64,000 bases of DNA from CAZPBN01 sp964584935 (GTDB lineage Bacteria > Acidobacteriota > Aminicenantia > Aminicenantales > Aminicenantaceae): positions 1-64,000 of the forward strand of contig CAZPBN010000001.1 of NCBI GenBank assembly GCA_964584935.1, written 5' to 3'. Of the stretch, positions 9,043 through 18,087 are shown piece after piece. The notes under the pieces were generated by a model. It was not told the DNA's origin and ran no database searches. It was given only the letters and a program-made list of their open reading frames with translations. Both the position numbers and the translations under genes were made by a program. Position 1 is the first letter of the stretch, and each line of letters begins with the position of its first letter.

Positions 9043-10573
9043 ATTTTAAGCCTATTTCACTGAATATTTCCTTTAATTTCTCATCTATTTCCTTTCTCTC
9101 TTCTTCAGCCTCCTTCAACAAAACCATTGCATCTTCCAAGGGTAATGTATCATCCTCCCCTTCTTGCGCTACATATCTAGAAGGACTCAGGTTATAATCA
9201 TTTTTTATGACTTCTTCTTTGGATACAATCTTGCTTAGCCCATCTTTTTCTTCCCAGTTCAAATAAATCTCTGATATTTGTTTAATGGCATCCTTTGGAA
9301 GATAATTTTTGGGTCTTCCTTTTTTATAAAGATTAGAAGCATTGATGAGTATAATCTCCCCTTTATTTTTTTTATTTTTGTTAATAACCAGAATAATTCC
9401 TGGTGCTGTGGTGTTATAAAAAAGATTCTCTGGCATAAGAATAACCGCTTCCACCAAATCTTTTTCAACAAATTCTTTTCGAATATCTCTTTCCCTGTTT
9501 TTTCCGACATTTCCGCTTCCTCTAGAGACTGCACCAGTATCCAGAACAACAGCCATTTTTCCCTTTTTATTCAATGAAGCAAACATATGCTGGATCCATC
9601 CCCAATCCGCACTACTTGAGGGAGGATAGCCAAAGATGAAGCGATTGTAGGTATCATTTTCAAAAACATCTTGAGAAAAATCTTGATTCCACATGGGATT
9701 GGCTGTAACCATATCGAATTTTCTGAGTGAACCTTCCGATGAATTGAATGATGAAGGTCTATTCATTGTATCCCCTAAAGCAATCTGAGCTTCTATATCA
9801 TGAATAAACGCATTCATTTTAGCCATAGCAAACGTCGAGTGAAGAATCTCCTGTCCATAAAATCGGAGGGGAGTAACCGAAGTATCTTTACTAAATTTTT
9901 CTTTATATCTTAAAAAACACTTAATAAGAAGACCACCTGAACCACAACATGGATCATAGATTTCTTGTCCAGGTTCTGGATCAAGAACATGAGACATTAA
10001 TATAGCCACTTCTCGCGGAGTATAAAATTCTCCTGCACTCTGGCCAGAACCTTCTGCAAATTTCCTAAGGAGGTATTCATAAGCCCGTCCCAGCATGTCA
10101 GGTTCAACATCCCTAAGTCCCAAGCGATACCGTCCGAGAATGTCTATAAGAAGGCGAAGCTTATCATCGCTCACAACTCTTTGGCCTCCTGCTGTCTCAT
10201 TAAAATCTTTTATATCAATCACTCCATTAAGTTTTGGATTTTGCTTTGAGATAGAACGGACAGCGTCAGTGAGATATTCACCAACTCCCATGGCTTGTAT
10301 TGCTATATTCTTCCAGCGTGCTTTTTCAGGAATGTAGAAACGAACAAGAGCATGATCCTCAGATATCAGTTTCTCGGCATTCTTCTCTCCACCTAAATCT
10401 TCAGAAAGTTTAAGAACCTCATCATCATAGACATCTGAAAGTCTTTTGAGGAAAATAAGAGGAAGAATATAATCTTTAAACTTAGGTGCATCCACAGCCC
10501 CTCTTATTTTGCATGCCGATTCCCATAACCAAGATTCAAGTGTTTTTGTGTCTAGGTTGTTTGATGACACCAT
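9032..10573 (-). CDS. hsdM: Type I modification methylase (HsdM)
   Basis: N6-adenine methyltransferase subunit, 513 aa. The N-terminal helical HsdM domain (LESWLWESACKIRGAVDAPK) is followed by the SAM-binding domain with motif I YDPCCGSGGLLIKCF near residue 210 and catalytic motif IV as ANPMW, a variant of the usual N-P-P-[FY]. The surrounding QSAGEFYTPREVAILM is the standard HsdM signature. It works with HsdS to protect the host sites and is also needed for restriction. It is the first of the three hsd genes and lies 34 bases after the DUF3800 gene on the same strand, so the upstream HNH and DUF3800 genes probably share its transcript. Confidence 0.96.
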   Translation of the reverse strand: MVSSNNLDTKTLESWLWESACKIRGAVDAPKFKDYILPLIFLKRLSDVYDDEVLKLSEDLGGEKNAEKLISEDHALVRFYIPEKARWKNIAIQAMGVGEYLTDAVRSISKQNPKLNGVIDIKDFNETAGGQRVVSDDKLRLLIDILGRYRLGLRDVEPDMLGRAYEYLLRKFAEGSGQSAGEFYTPREVAILMSHVLDPEPGQEIYDPCCGSGGLLIKCFLRYKEKFSKDTSVTPLRFYGQEILHSTFAMAKMNAFIHDIEAQIALGDTMNRPSSFNSSEGSLRKFDMVTANPMWNQDFSQDVFENDTYNRFIFGYPPSSSADWGWIQHMFASLNKKGKMAVVLDTGAVSRGSGNVGKNRERDIRKEFVEKDLVEAVILMPENLFYNTTAPGIILVINKNKKNKGEIILINASNLYKKGRPKNYLPKDAIKQISEIYLNWEEKDGLSKIVSKEEVIKNDYNLSPSRYVAQEGEDDTLPLEDAMVLLKEAEEERKEIDEKLKEIFSEIGLKYGL

Positions 10574-10607
10574 TTAATCTCCATTATTTTTTTACTTATC
10601 TTCATTC

Positions 10608-11465
10608 TTAAAATGGAACTTTATTCTTTTTATTTTCAGTAATTATGTTCTCAACATCTTTTGTTATTAAACCATACAACTTACTATCTTTTGGAAAAAC
10701 AACAAGTCCTCTCCCTATAATGTTTCCCTCGTTATACCCATAGATTTTTGGTACAAGAATCTTCAAAATATTTCTACTTGCTTTTTCACTATTATTCTTC
10801 AATAAATCCTTACCTCTTTCTTTTACAGCTCCTGCACAAAAATCAGATATCTGTATAAATCTATTATAATCACTTTTTGATATAAAAGGTGACTCAAAAA
10901 AACCACATTCATTTAATGGAGGTATATTAGAATCACTTCTATAAAATGAAAATCCTTCATAGAAAGCTTCTTTATATAATCGGCATATTTTCGTCATGGA
11001 GTTCTTCTCAGGGGGATTATCAAGTACAACAAAAATTTTCAAAGGAGAAATTTTATCTTTTGTTTTCCACCAAATTCTTTGTACTAAAAACTTAAAAGCT
11101 GTAAGATAGAAATCTACTGGAATGGGCTTTGGTATTATTAAAGTCCGTCTAACATCTTGATGAAGGCTAGTTATAGCAGTCAAGTTAAAACTAGAAATCT
11201 TCTTAATTGCTTCAATCCTAAAATAAGTTAACCAATTCTTTTTATCATTTATGGAATCTTTAATTTTTTCCTTTATTTTTTTATCTTCTCCACTACTTCC
11301 TAGTGAAAATTTTATATAGTCTAATTCCGTAAGTCCAAAACCTTGCTTAAACTTGTTAATTTCAGATGTGATATTATTTAATTCTTTCCCCTTAATAATA
11401 ACACCAGCAAGACAAAACACTTTATCAGAATAGGATTCATCCATAAAACAAAATAGATTATTCAT
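10608..11465 (-). CDS. DUF3800 domain protein
   Basis: DUF3800 proteins have an RNase H-like fold, are of unsettled function, and are often found in defence islands. Family features seen here: N-terminal FCFMDESYSD with the Asp-Glu-Ser at the end of strand 1, a central Asp in FVVLDNPPEKNS, and the late motif IQISDFCAGAVKERGK. Together these acidic residues could form a metal site. I place the start at 11465, where ATG follows AGAGGG and lies one base past the stop of the HNH gene; a longer reading would overlap that gene by 59 bases and adds nothing family-like. 285 aa. The position between an HNH nuclease and hsdM suggests a defence role, not proven. Confidence 0.8.
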   Translation of the reverse strand: MNNLFCFMDESYSDKVFCLAGVIIKGKELNNITSEINKFKQGFGLTELDYIKFSLGSSGEDKKIKEKIKDSINDKKNWLTYFRIEAIKKISSFNLTAITSLHQDVRRTLIIPKPIPVDFYLTAFKFLVQRIWWKTKDKISPLKIFVVLDNPPEKNSMTKICRLYKEAFYEGFSFYRSDSNIPPLNECGFFESPFISKSDYNRFIQISDFCAGAVKERGKDLLKNNSEKASRNILKILVPKIYGYNEGNIIGRGLVVFPKDSKLYGLITKDVENIITENKKNKVPF

Positions 11466-11466
11466 T

Positions 11467-12396
11467 CTACCCTCTAAACACCTTATCATTATGATAAGTG
11501 ATGAATTCCTTGGCGGGACGGTCATCCAGGTGTGCGGGGTGGCTCATCTTTTTTCCATGCAAGGTATAATAATACTCACCATTATCAAATTCTTCCTTGA
11601 TGCGGCGGCTTACTTCTATATCCAGTTTAGTCGTTACAGTCATGTATCCTTTATCAAAGAGTTTGTGAAGGTCAGAACGAAGGAGAAGACCATTTTGCAC
11701 TAAGTGGGGTCCGCTTTGTGAATAGGGCTTGATGTGCGCAGCTTCCAGAACTGTAAGCGCTTTCTCTCCTGTAATAGCGCAGGAGCGGTGATAAACATCG
11801 GTCACGCATACTTTAAATGACCCCTGTCCAAGGCGCGGTGCTATAATCTGTTCTTTGCCAAATCTCTGGCGACTACTCATTATCTCTTTGAACTGAAAAG
11901 CTTCAATATCTTTCTGCTCTAAGAGATATTGGATTTTATTCCATATGAATTTTCCCGATTCCTCATCCAGCCCGTAGCCTTTGCCTTTCTGTATGCTTTT
12001 ACTCCATTCCGGAGGATGAAACCAAAAGTTCCTATCCAGAAAAAAAGGTTGGTTGAGTATGATGCATCCTATTTCAAAATCCTCTCTGGTATCTGGAGGA
12101 AGGTTTATTTTTGACAGGATCATGGCGCGCATTTCCTGAAATGAGGAAGCCCCGTTTTTTTCTTTAAACGCTTCCCATGCCAGGCTTAAAGGCAAAGTTG
12201 TGTAAGAGGTGAAAACTCCTCCTCCGGCAATATAATCATAGGGGCTGTGGAGTTTAAACAGGAAGAGCTCACCTGGTTTTAAGGCTTTAAAAGCATTTTT
12301 TGGAGAAGGCTGCCAAAAATTGACCTCATCGCAGTTTGGAAGCCGGGAAAGGAAGTCATACCATTTGTTGTCCGTGACTCCCACATAAAGACGCAT
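11467..12396 (-). CDS. HNH endonuclease with PUA-like N-terminal domain
   Basis: Probable restriction nuclease, 309 aa. The C-terminal third carries an HNH fold: CVTDVYHRSCAITGEKALTV, then AAHIKPYSQSGP, then NGLLLRSDLHKLFDKGY. This gives the Cys, the His pair and the Asn/His needed for a one-metal HNH nuclease. The N-terminal 130 residues, with FWQPSPKNAFKALKPGELFLF followed by KLHSP and a glycine-rich turn, look like a PUA/EVE/ASCH-type module. Such modules read modified bases in other modification-dependent HNH enzymes; that link is from family knowledge. It is the first gene of the same-strand defence run. The gene may target modified phage DNA, complementing the type I system; inferred. 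Confidence 0.82.
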   Translation of the reverse strand: MRLYVGVTDNKWYDFLSRLPNCDEVNFWQPSPKNAFKALKPGELFLFKLHSPYDYIAGGGVFTSYTTLPLSLAWEAFKEKNGASSFQEMRAMILSKINLPPDTREDFEIGCIILNQPFFLDRNFWFHPPEWSKSIQKGKGYGLDEESGKFIWNKIQYLLEQKDIEAFQFKEIMSSRQRFGKEQIIAPRLGQGSFKVCVTDVYHRSCAITGEKALTVLEAAHIKPYSQSGPHLVQNGLLLRSDLHKLFDKGYMTVTTKLDIEVSRRIKEEFDNGEYYYTLHGKKMSHPAHLDDRPAKEFITYHNDKVFRG

Positions 12397-12546
12397 TTTT
12401 TTAAAATGTTGGATTTGCTTTTTTAATTATTATTTTTCTGATCTCTTAACTGGTTCTTATTAGGAAAGCTATCATATAGGAGTTTATCGGTCAAGATAGA
12501 TATTTTGGCTATTTCCCTAGACAGACATTGTCATACAGGCTGAAAT

Positions 12547-12577
12547 AATGAATCATAAATTATTCATTGTTAACAAT
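12547..12577. promoter_or_regulatory. Nested palindromes upstream of the defence operon
   Basis: AATGAAT at 12547-12553 pairs with ATTCATT at 12562-12568, and the second arm overlaps the perfect 12-bp palindrome ATTGTTAACAAT at 12566-12577. These lie 150-180 bases upstream of the HNH gene that heads the defence run and could be an operator, or a hairpin at the end of the facing lipoprotein gene. No clear -10/-35 pair was assigned. Confidence 0.3.
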
Positions 12578-12652
12578 ATGGGAAATCAATATATTGACAG
12601 AGTCACTACTCTCGCGCACATGCCTTTGACTCCAAGCAAATGAAATCTATCC

Positions 12653-13246
12653 CTATTCTTTATTGAAATACTTAAGTTCTAAGGCATAGAAACAGTTGTC
12701 TTCACTCCCAAAATAAATGACATCATCGACAATTTTCAAGGATTTGTTGATTGAATTGAGTGTGGAAAATTTCCCTTTTAGTTTTCCTGTTTCAATATCA
12801 ACAGCATAAAGATTATAATCTTTGCCTCCAAAATAAATGACTCCATTTTTTACAACAGGTTCCGAACGAATGTTATTCCAGGTTTGGAATTTCCATTTTT
12901 CTTCTCCGGTTTCCAGATCCAGGGCATAGAAACAATCATCATCGTTTCCAAAATACACAACTCCGTCCAGTATATAGGGAGAGGATTTAACCGGCCCTTT
13001 TGTCTGGAATCTCCATTTCTCTTCTCCTGTTTCGAGATCCAGGGCATAGAGACAACCGTCATCGCTTCCAAAATAAACAACTTTATTATGGATGACAGGA
13101 GAGGAATCTATGGGACCTTGGGTTTCGAATTTCCAGCTCAAATACTTTTCATCAATTTTTTGAACAGGCGGAGACGCACAGCTCATTAAAATGAATGACA
13201 GAACACACAAAATATTCAAAATATAGAGTATGCGATTATTCATCAT
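12653..13246 (-). CDS. PQQ-like beta-propeller lipoprotein
   Basis: Predicted lipoprotein of 197 aa. A signal peptide ends in the lipobox LMSC near residue 23. It is followed by four near-identical blades of about 40 residues of the form YFGSDDGCLYALDLETGEEK then WRFQT, the PQQ-enzyme-like (YncE/BamB-like) propeller repeat. With only four blades it is shorter than a complete seven- or eight-blade ring, so it may assemble from several copies or be a reduced scaffold. No enzymatic residues are evident and no dedicated PQQ site is seen. RBS GAGGGAG precedes the ATG. It stands alone between the defence island and a DUF1566 lipoprotein; its role is unknown. Confidence 0.8.
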   Translation of the reverse strand: MMNNRILYILNILCVLSFILMSCASPPVQKIDEKYLSWKFETQGPIDSSPVIHNKVVYFGSDDGCLYALDLETGEEKWRFQTKGPVKSSPYILDGVVYFGNDDDCFYALDLETGEEKWKFQTWNNIRSEPVVKNGVIYFGGKDYNLYAVDIETGKLKGKFSTLNSINKSLKIVDDVIYFGSEDNCFYALELKYFNKE

Positions 13247-13605
13247 ATTCTTACTCCCTCAATTCATTGAATTGTCTTTTAAAAATGCATAATAGAATTT
13301 ATAAAAATATAAAAACATTTGCAACTCACTTTTAGCTTATCATGAATCCAAAATCACATCATGATTGGAACCTGCTTATTTGGGATTCTGAGATGCTGGC
13401 TCATTTCTTTTCATAATGATTTTTTCGAATTTTTAAAAAATCATATAGGAAAGGGATTCATTCTGTCAATGAATCGTTCAAAATAAATGAGGTCGTCAGA
13501 TTTTTTTGGTTCAGCAAAGAGGTTATGACTGCGATCTATTTCCTCTTAGACAAGATTATGATTTTTTCACACTGACACACAAACCTCTTTATCGGTTTCT
13601 GGCTC
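13247..13605. other. Intergenic, AT-rich, promoter-like site
   Basis: No gene is supported here. On the minus strand TTGCAA (13324-13319) and TAAATT (13301-13296) are 17 bases apart and about 50 bases upstream of the propeller lipoprotein, a weak sigma-70-like match. The rest is AT-rich sequence in which I see no repeat. Confidence 0.3.
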
Positions 13606-15051
13606 TTAATCCATTATATCTTCACTTATAGAGCGGACAGGACGCACATATATTGGTGACAAGACCCAATTGGGCATAACTGTGGCTGCATCGCCTGAAG
13701 GGAGTTTTATGTGCCATATGGAGATTGAATCCGATTTATCACTCGTCCAAATTTGGTTCTGTTTCTCTGAGAACACCTGACTGTATTTGAGGTCATTCTG
13801 ATGGGGATTTTCAGTCAGCGAAGCGGCTTCCTCCCAGGTTGGGAGTCTCCAATCCTGATAACCCGCGTATCCTTCTTCATTGAGCCTCTTAATCCATTCA
13901 AGAGCCTCATCATAAACCAATCCTTCAAATGAGCCGGATTGATGCCACATGAGATTGGTTGCTTTATCGATAACAACTTTGGCATCCTTGATTGTTCTCG
14001 GTTCAAAATCATTGTTGAAATGTTCAAAATCATAATATTCTTTTATAGCTGCGGCACCCCCTACAACCACCCGGCTTCCCATCTGGGTTTCAATACGGCC
14101 AGCCAAATTATCAAGAGGCTCGGATCTAAGCTCCACTCGGGTGAACAAATCAGGACTTTTGGAAATAAAATTATTGTTTGATATCATCTTCATATCAAAT
14201 TCTTTATCGAGTGTATCTTGCCACCTGTTCTTTTTGGTGATGTTTTTGTAAAAATGAAGCCATCCTTTCTCTATCTCGATTTCTTCGATTTTATCAAACT
14301 TTCTCTTTGCTTCGCTGTACGTGCTGAAAGGACCGAAAGTTCCTATGCTTCCTGGTACTGTAGCTATTCCATTTCTTGCCAGAGTCTTTTTGACCTCATA
14401 AAATTCATAGCCTTCCTCTCCCCCCCTTTTTTCACCAAAGAAGGTACTGATGTAAAAAGGCTTTTTGTCTCTTAAAATTGATATTTCAAGAGAGGGGGCC
14501 ACAGGCGAATAGTCCATTTTAGCGAGAATTCCTGTTTCCTCTGAAAATGCATAAAATGTCCCATTTTCTCCATAGGATTTATTGATTGTATACACATTGT
14601 CATATTGGGTTGAATTGACGGTTAGATTTTTGTGTAGGCATATGTATAGAGCAGAAAGATAGCCGAATTCATCATCTGAAAATTCTATCCTGCATTCTCT
14701 CAGGGAAGGGACATTATAGTCCTTGAGTATTTTGGTGATCTCTTGAAAACCAATTTCGGCATCTTCTTTCATTTCGCTGTAGTTGACATATTTTATTTGG
14801 TCTAAAATAAAGTCCGTATTAAAAAAAGCAGTGAAAGGAATGGAAAGATCAAATCGATCCGGAAAGGAACAAGAGTAAGTATCATAAATGAGTTTTCCTG
14901 GTGTTTTAGGCTTTGCCTCTTTTTTGGTTTGGGCAATTTTCGTTTGACCTTCATCCTTCAGTTGGTCCGATTCTTTCTTTTCTTTAGATTTGCAGTGGAA
15001 AGACACTACCAATAAGGCAATGACTAATGAAACGACCCATATTTTTTTCAT
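13606..15051 (-). CDS. DUF1566 (Lcl C-terminal) lipoprotein
   Basis: Predicted secreted lipoprotein, 481 aa. The N-terminus has a hydrophobic segment followed by SFHC near residue 20, a plausible though imperfect lipobox, then a Lys/Glu-rich linker. The C-terminal about 120 residues are a DUF1566/Lcl-C domain: VVIDKATNLMWHQSG, ALEWIKRLNEEGYAGYQDWR, LPTWEEA, and a closing IYVRPVRS. This fold occurs in surface proteins, some of them collagen-binding. The central part (about 60-350) is not recognised. RBS AAGGAGG lies just before the ATG. The gene appears monocistronic and its role is unknown. Confidence 0.8.
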   Translation of the reverse strand: MKKIWVVSLVIALLVVSFHCKSKEKKESDQLKDEGQTKIAQTKKEAKPKTPGKLIYDTYSCSFPDRFDLSIPFTAFFNTDFILDQIKYVNYSEMKEDAEIGFQEITKILKDYNVPSLRECRIEFSDDEFGYLSALYICLHKNLTVNSTQYDNVYTINKSYGENGTFYAFSEETGILAKMDYSPVAPSLEISILRDKKPFYISTFFGEKRGGEEGYEFYEVKKTLARNGIATVPGSIGTFGPFSTYSEAKRKFDKIEEIEIEKGWLHFYKNITKKNRWQDTLDKEFDMKMISNNNFISKSPDLFTRVELRSEPLDNLAGRIETQMGSRVVVGGAAAIKEYYDFEHFNNDFEPRTIKDAKVVIDKATNLMWHQSGSFEGLVYDEALEWIKRLNEEGYAGYQDWRLPTWEEAASLTENPHQNDLKYSQVFSEKQNQIWTSDKSDSISIWHIKLPSGDAATVMPNWVLSPIYVRPVRSISEDIMD

Positions 15052-15424
15052 GTAATCCTCCTTCGTTATTTTAATTTAATAGTATTAAATTGTTTTGCTG
15101 ATTTCCTTTTTTATTGAAAAAAAGCTCATAGCAAACTTCATCCATGTGATAAAAATATAAAAATCGTTGCGGTTGAAGCTATGGGCATAAAAAAGTTGTG
15201 TGAATTCATTTGTCGTTTTATATAACTTATTATCCTCTACGTTCAGACGATAATAAGATAAAACACATTTGATCAAAACTGCAAGCGTTAATATATAATT
15301 TTTTCAGGAATCAGGAGAGAAGAAAACAGGCCTATTTTAGCCTTAAAATCAATCGATTAGGGCATTAAAATGGGGGGTCAATAAGATTTAATTTTAAATA
15401 TATCAGTGATTTGCATAGGTCCGA
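15052..15424. other. Intergenic, no gene supported
   Basis: AT-rich spacer between the DUF1566 gene and the repeat element at 15.4 kb. A 63-codon frame (15085-15276, minus) has no recognisable protein character and no convincing ribosome site, so I leave it out. Confidence 0.4.
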
Positions 15425-15520
15425 CCCCTTTTTTGTCCCCCAAGAAAAAAGGGGACATCATACCCATTTACCTGATTTATTTTTTTTATATCTTAAAAGG
15501 GTAAATATGTATAGTGTCCC
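15425..15520. repeat. Double hairpin built from two facing copies of the dispersed core repeat
   Basis: CCCCTTTTTT at 15425-15434 pairs with AAAAAAGGGG at 15445-15454. Overlapping its end, an inverted copy of the dispersed core (15452-15472, GGGACATCATACCCATTTACC less one base) faces a direct copy at 15499-15520 (GGTAAATATGTATAGTGTCC) across a 26-base AT-rich loop. This is the only place where the core is present in both orientations, giving a REP/BIME-like structure downstream of ahcY. Confidence 0.65.
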
Positions 15521-15531
15521 TATTTCAAAAC

Positions 15532-16788
15532 TCAAGTGCCTTCTTGCCATTCGGCGAGGTAATTTTTTTGTTCATCGGTGAGGGTGTCGATGTTGACATT
15601 CAGTGATTCCAGTTTTTTGCTGGCAATCTCCTCGTCGATTTCCAGAGGCACTCCGTATACTTTGTTCTGCAGCTCTTTTCCGTGATTCCACAGATGTACT
15701 GCGCACATGGATTGATTGGCAAAGCTCATATCCATCACCATGGAGGGATGCCCTTCGGCAGCAGCCAGGTTGATCAACCGTCCTTCTCCCAGAAGAAATA
15801 TCTTTTTGTTGTTTTCCAGGGTGTACTCATCCACAAATTCCCTGATCCGGCGCTTGTTTTTAGACATTTCCTCTAAAAGCGGGATGTTGATCTCCACATT
15901 GAAGTGTCCGGAATTAGCCACAATGGCTCCGTCTTTCATAGCTGAAAAATGCTCTTTGGTTATGACATTTTTATCGCCTGTGACTGTGACAAACACATCT
16001 CCGATTTGTGCTGCCTCTTTCATGGGCATGACCTGGAATCCGTCCATCACCGCTTCCAGGGCTCTAAGGGGATCAACTTCACAAATGATGACTTTGGCTC
16101 CAGCTCCCCTGGCACGGGTGGCAACTCCCCTGCCGCACCATCCGTATCCAATGATCACGAAATTCAGTCCAGCGATAAGGATATTGGTGGCGCGCAGAAT
16201 TCCATCAATAGTGCTCTGGCCGGTCCCATAGCGATTGTCAAAAAGATGCTTGGTGTTGGCGTCATTGACAGCAATGATGGGATACAAAAGAACGTTCTTC
16301 TCTGCCATGCTTCTCAATCGGATGACACCGGTGGTGGTTTCCTCAGTGCCTCCGATGATATTTTCCTTGAGATCTGTTCTTTTTGAATGGATGGTGCTCA
16401 CCAGATCAGCTCCGTCATCCATGGTGATTTGCGGTTTGATATCCAGAGCCATGTTGATGTGCTTGTAATAGGTTTCATTGTCCTCCCATTTGATGGAAAA
16501 CACAGAAACATCATAGTATTTCACCAGGGCTGCAGCGACGTCATCCTGGGTGCTTAACGGATTGGAAGCGGTCAGGGAGACTTCAGCGCCTCCTTTTTTC
16601 AGGGCTTCCATCAGATTTCCGGTTTCACTGGTGACGTGCAGACAGGCGGCGATGCGCACTCCCTGCAGAGGCTTATTCTTGGAAAACTCTTCTTTTATGG
16701 AATTGAGAACAGGCATATTCCGGGATGCCCATTCCATTTTTAGCTTTCCTTTATCGGCAAGATTGATATCTTTGATATCGTAATTCAT
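15532..16788 (-). CDS. ahcY: Adenosylhomocysteinase
   Basis: Hydrolyses S-adenosylhomocysteine to adenosine and homocysteine, removing the inhibitory by-product of methylation. Length 418 aa, within the family range. Seen: the substrate segment HVTSETGNLMEAL, catalytic region SIKWEDNETYYKHI, KRTDLKENIIGGTEETTTGV, the NAD-binding loop VIGYGWCGRGVATRARGAGA, and SGHFNVEI. The C-terminus ends near LAEWQEGT, shorter than forms ending in the Lys-Tyr pair that contacts NAD of the neighbouring subunit. It sits 41 bases downstream of metK on the same strand, forming a methyl-cycle operon. No riboswitch-like structure was recognised upstream. Confidence 0.96.
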   Translation of the reverse strand: MNYDIKDINLADKGKLKMEWASRNMPVLNSIKEEFSKNKPLQGVRIAACLHVTSETGNLMEALKKGGAEVSLTASNPLSTQDDVAAALVKYYDVSVFSIKWEDNETYYKHINMALDIKPQITMDDGADLVSTIHSKRTDLKENIIGGTEETTTGVIRLRSMAEKNVLLYPIIAVNDANTKHLFDNRYGTGQSTIDGILRATNILIAGLNFVIIGYGWCGRGVATRARGAGAKVIICEVDPLRALEAVMDGFQVMPMKEAAQIGDVFVTVTGDKNVITKEHFSAMKDGAIVANSGHFNVEINIPLLEEMSKNKRRIREFVDEYTLENNKKIFLLGEGRLINLAAAEGHPSMVMDMSFANQSMCAVHLWNHGKELQNKVYGVPLEIDEEIASKKLESLNVNIDTLTDEQKNYLAEWQEGT

Positions 16789-16829
16789 TGTCTTCTCCTC
16801 TATAGAAACGGTTCCCTCTCAGGCAGTGA

Positions 16830-17996
16830 TCACAGCCCGGCTTCTTTTTTCAAAGCTTCGGCTTTATCCAGCCTTTCCCATGTGAACTCCGGTTCCGTGC
16901 GTCCAAAATGCCCATAACAGGCGGTTTTCCTGTAGATCGGACGCAGGAGGTCCAGGGTTTCAATCATTTTCTTGGGTCTGAGATCAAAATTATTCCAGAT
17001 GATTTCTTTGATCTTATCTTCAGGAATCCTGAAGTCGCCAAAGGTGTCCACCATCAAAGACACAGGTTCTGCAACACCAATAGCATAGGCAATCTGGACT
17101 TCAATTTTATCTGCGATTCCCGCTGCCACGATGTTTTTGGCAATGTAGCGCGCCATATACGAACCGGACCGGTCCACTTTGGACGGGTCCTTTCCTGAGA
17201 AGCATCCGCCGCCGTGACTTCCCACACCGCCATAGGTGTCCACAATGATCTTGCGGCCGGTCAGCCCTGAATCCGCAAGGGGACCCCCTTTTTCGAATCG
17301 TCCGGTTTCATTAATGAATATTTTTGTCCTGTCATCTATCATATCCGGAGATATCACTTTGTTGATGACTTCTTTTTTTATGTCATTCCTCAGGTCATCC
17401 ATATGGATATCTTTGTTGTGCTGGGCGGCAATAACAACCGCATCTATGCGTTGAGGCTTGTCGCCATCGTAATCCACGGTCACCTGGGATTTTCCATCCG
17501 GTCTGAGGTAATTCAGTATGTTTTCCTTTCTTGTCTGGGCTAATCGTCTGACCAGTTTGTGCGCCAGCATGATGGGCATGGGCATGTATTCTTCGGTTTC
17601 ATTGCAGGCATATCCGAACATCAATCCCTGGTCCCCTGCTCCCTGTTCGTGGCCGTTTCTTTCATCCACACCCATGGCAATATCCGGGGACTGCTCATGA
17701 ATGGATGAAATCACACAGCAGGTGTTGGCATCACAGCCGTATTCGGCATTGGTGTAACCTATGTCCTTGATGGTTTCGCGGACAACTCTCTGAAATTCAC
17801 TGTATCCTTTGCTGGTGATTTCACCAGCTATGAAAATCATTCCTGTGGAGACAAGCGTTTCGCAGGCAACCCGGCTGTGGGGATCTTGCGCAATGAGGTC
17901 GTCTAGGATGGAGTCAGAGATTTGATCACAAAGTTTGTCCGGATGACCTTCTGTGACCGATTCTGAGGTGAATAAGTGTCTTCCTTGCTTGCTCAT
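16830..17996 (-). CDS. metK: S-adenosylmethionine synthetase
   Basis: Makes S-adenosylmethionine from methionine and ATP, with release of phosphate and pyrophosphate; cytosolic tetramer. 388 aa, normal length. Family motifs are present: TEGHPDKLCDQISDSILDD, the active-site hexapeptide-like GAGDQGLMFGYACNETEEYM, the flexible loop region, and the glycine-rich P-loop GGVGSHGGGCFSGKDPSKVD, with SHGGGCFSG in place of the more usual AHGGGAFSG. A strong AAAGGAG precedes the ATG. It is the first gene of the metK-ahcY pair, which couples SAM production with SAH disposal and supports the DNA methylase and other methyltransferases of the cell. Confidence 0.97.
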   Translation of the reverse strand: MSKQGRHLFTSESVTEGHPDKLCDQISDSILDDLIAQDPHSRVACETLVSTGMIFIAGEITSKGYSEFQRVVRETIKDIGYTNAEYGCDANTCCVISSIHEQSPDIAMGVDERNGHEQGAGDQGLMFGYACNETEEYMPMPIMLAHKLVRRLAQTRKENILNYLRPDGKSQVTVDYDGDKPQRIDAVVIAAQHNKDIHMDDLRNDIKKEVINKVISPDMIDDRTKIFINETGRFEKGGPLADSGLTGRKIIVDTYGGVGSHGGGCFSGKDPSKVDRSGSYMARYIAKNIVAAGIADKIEVQIAYAIGVAEPVSLMVDTFGDFRIPEDKIKEIIWNNFDLRPKKMIETLDLLRPIYRKTACYGHFGRTEPEFTWERLDKAEALKKEAGL

Positions 17997-18087
17997 AAGA
18001 TATCTCCTTTCTCTTGAGCCTTTGTTGCTTCGTTTTTTTGATTAGCAGACAAAGTAACATAAAGAGGGATTATTTGCAATAGAATGC

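Noticed and set aside
15085..15276. 63-codon minus-strand frame
   Set aside because: Lies in AT-rich spacer, with no recognisable features and no clear ribosome site.
15716..16386. Open plus-strand frames (171 and 145 codons) opposite ahcY
   Set aside because: Shadow frames of a highly conserved gene; not protein-like.
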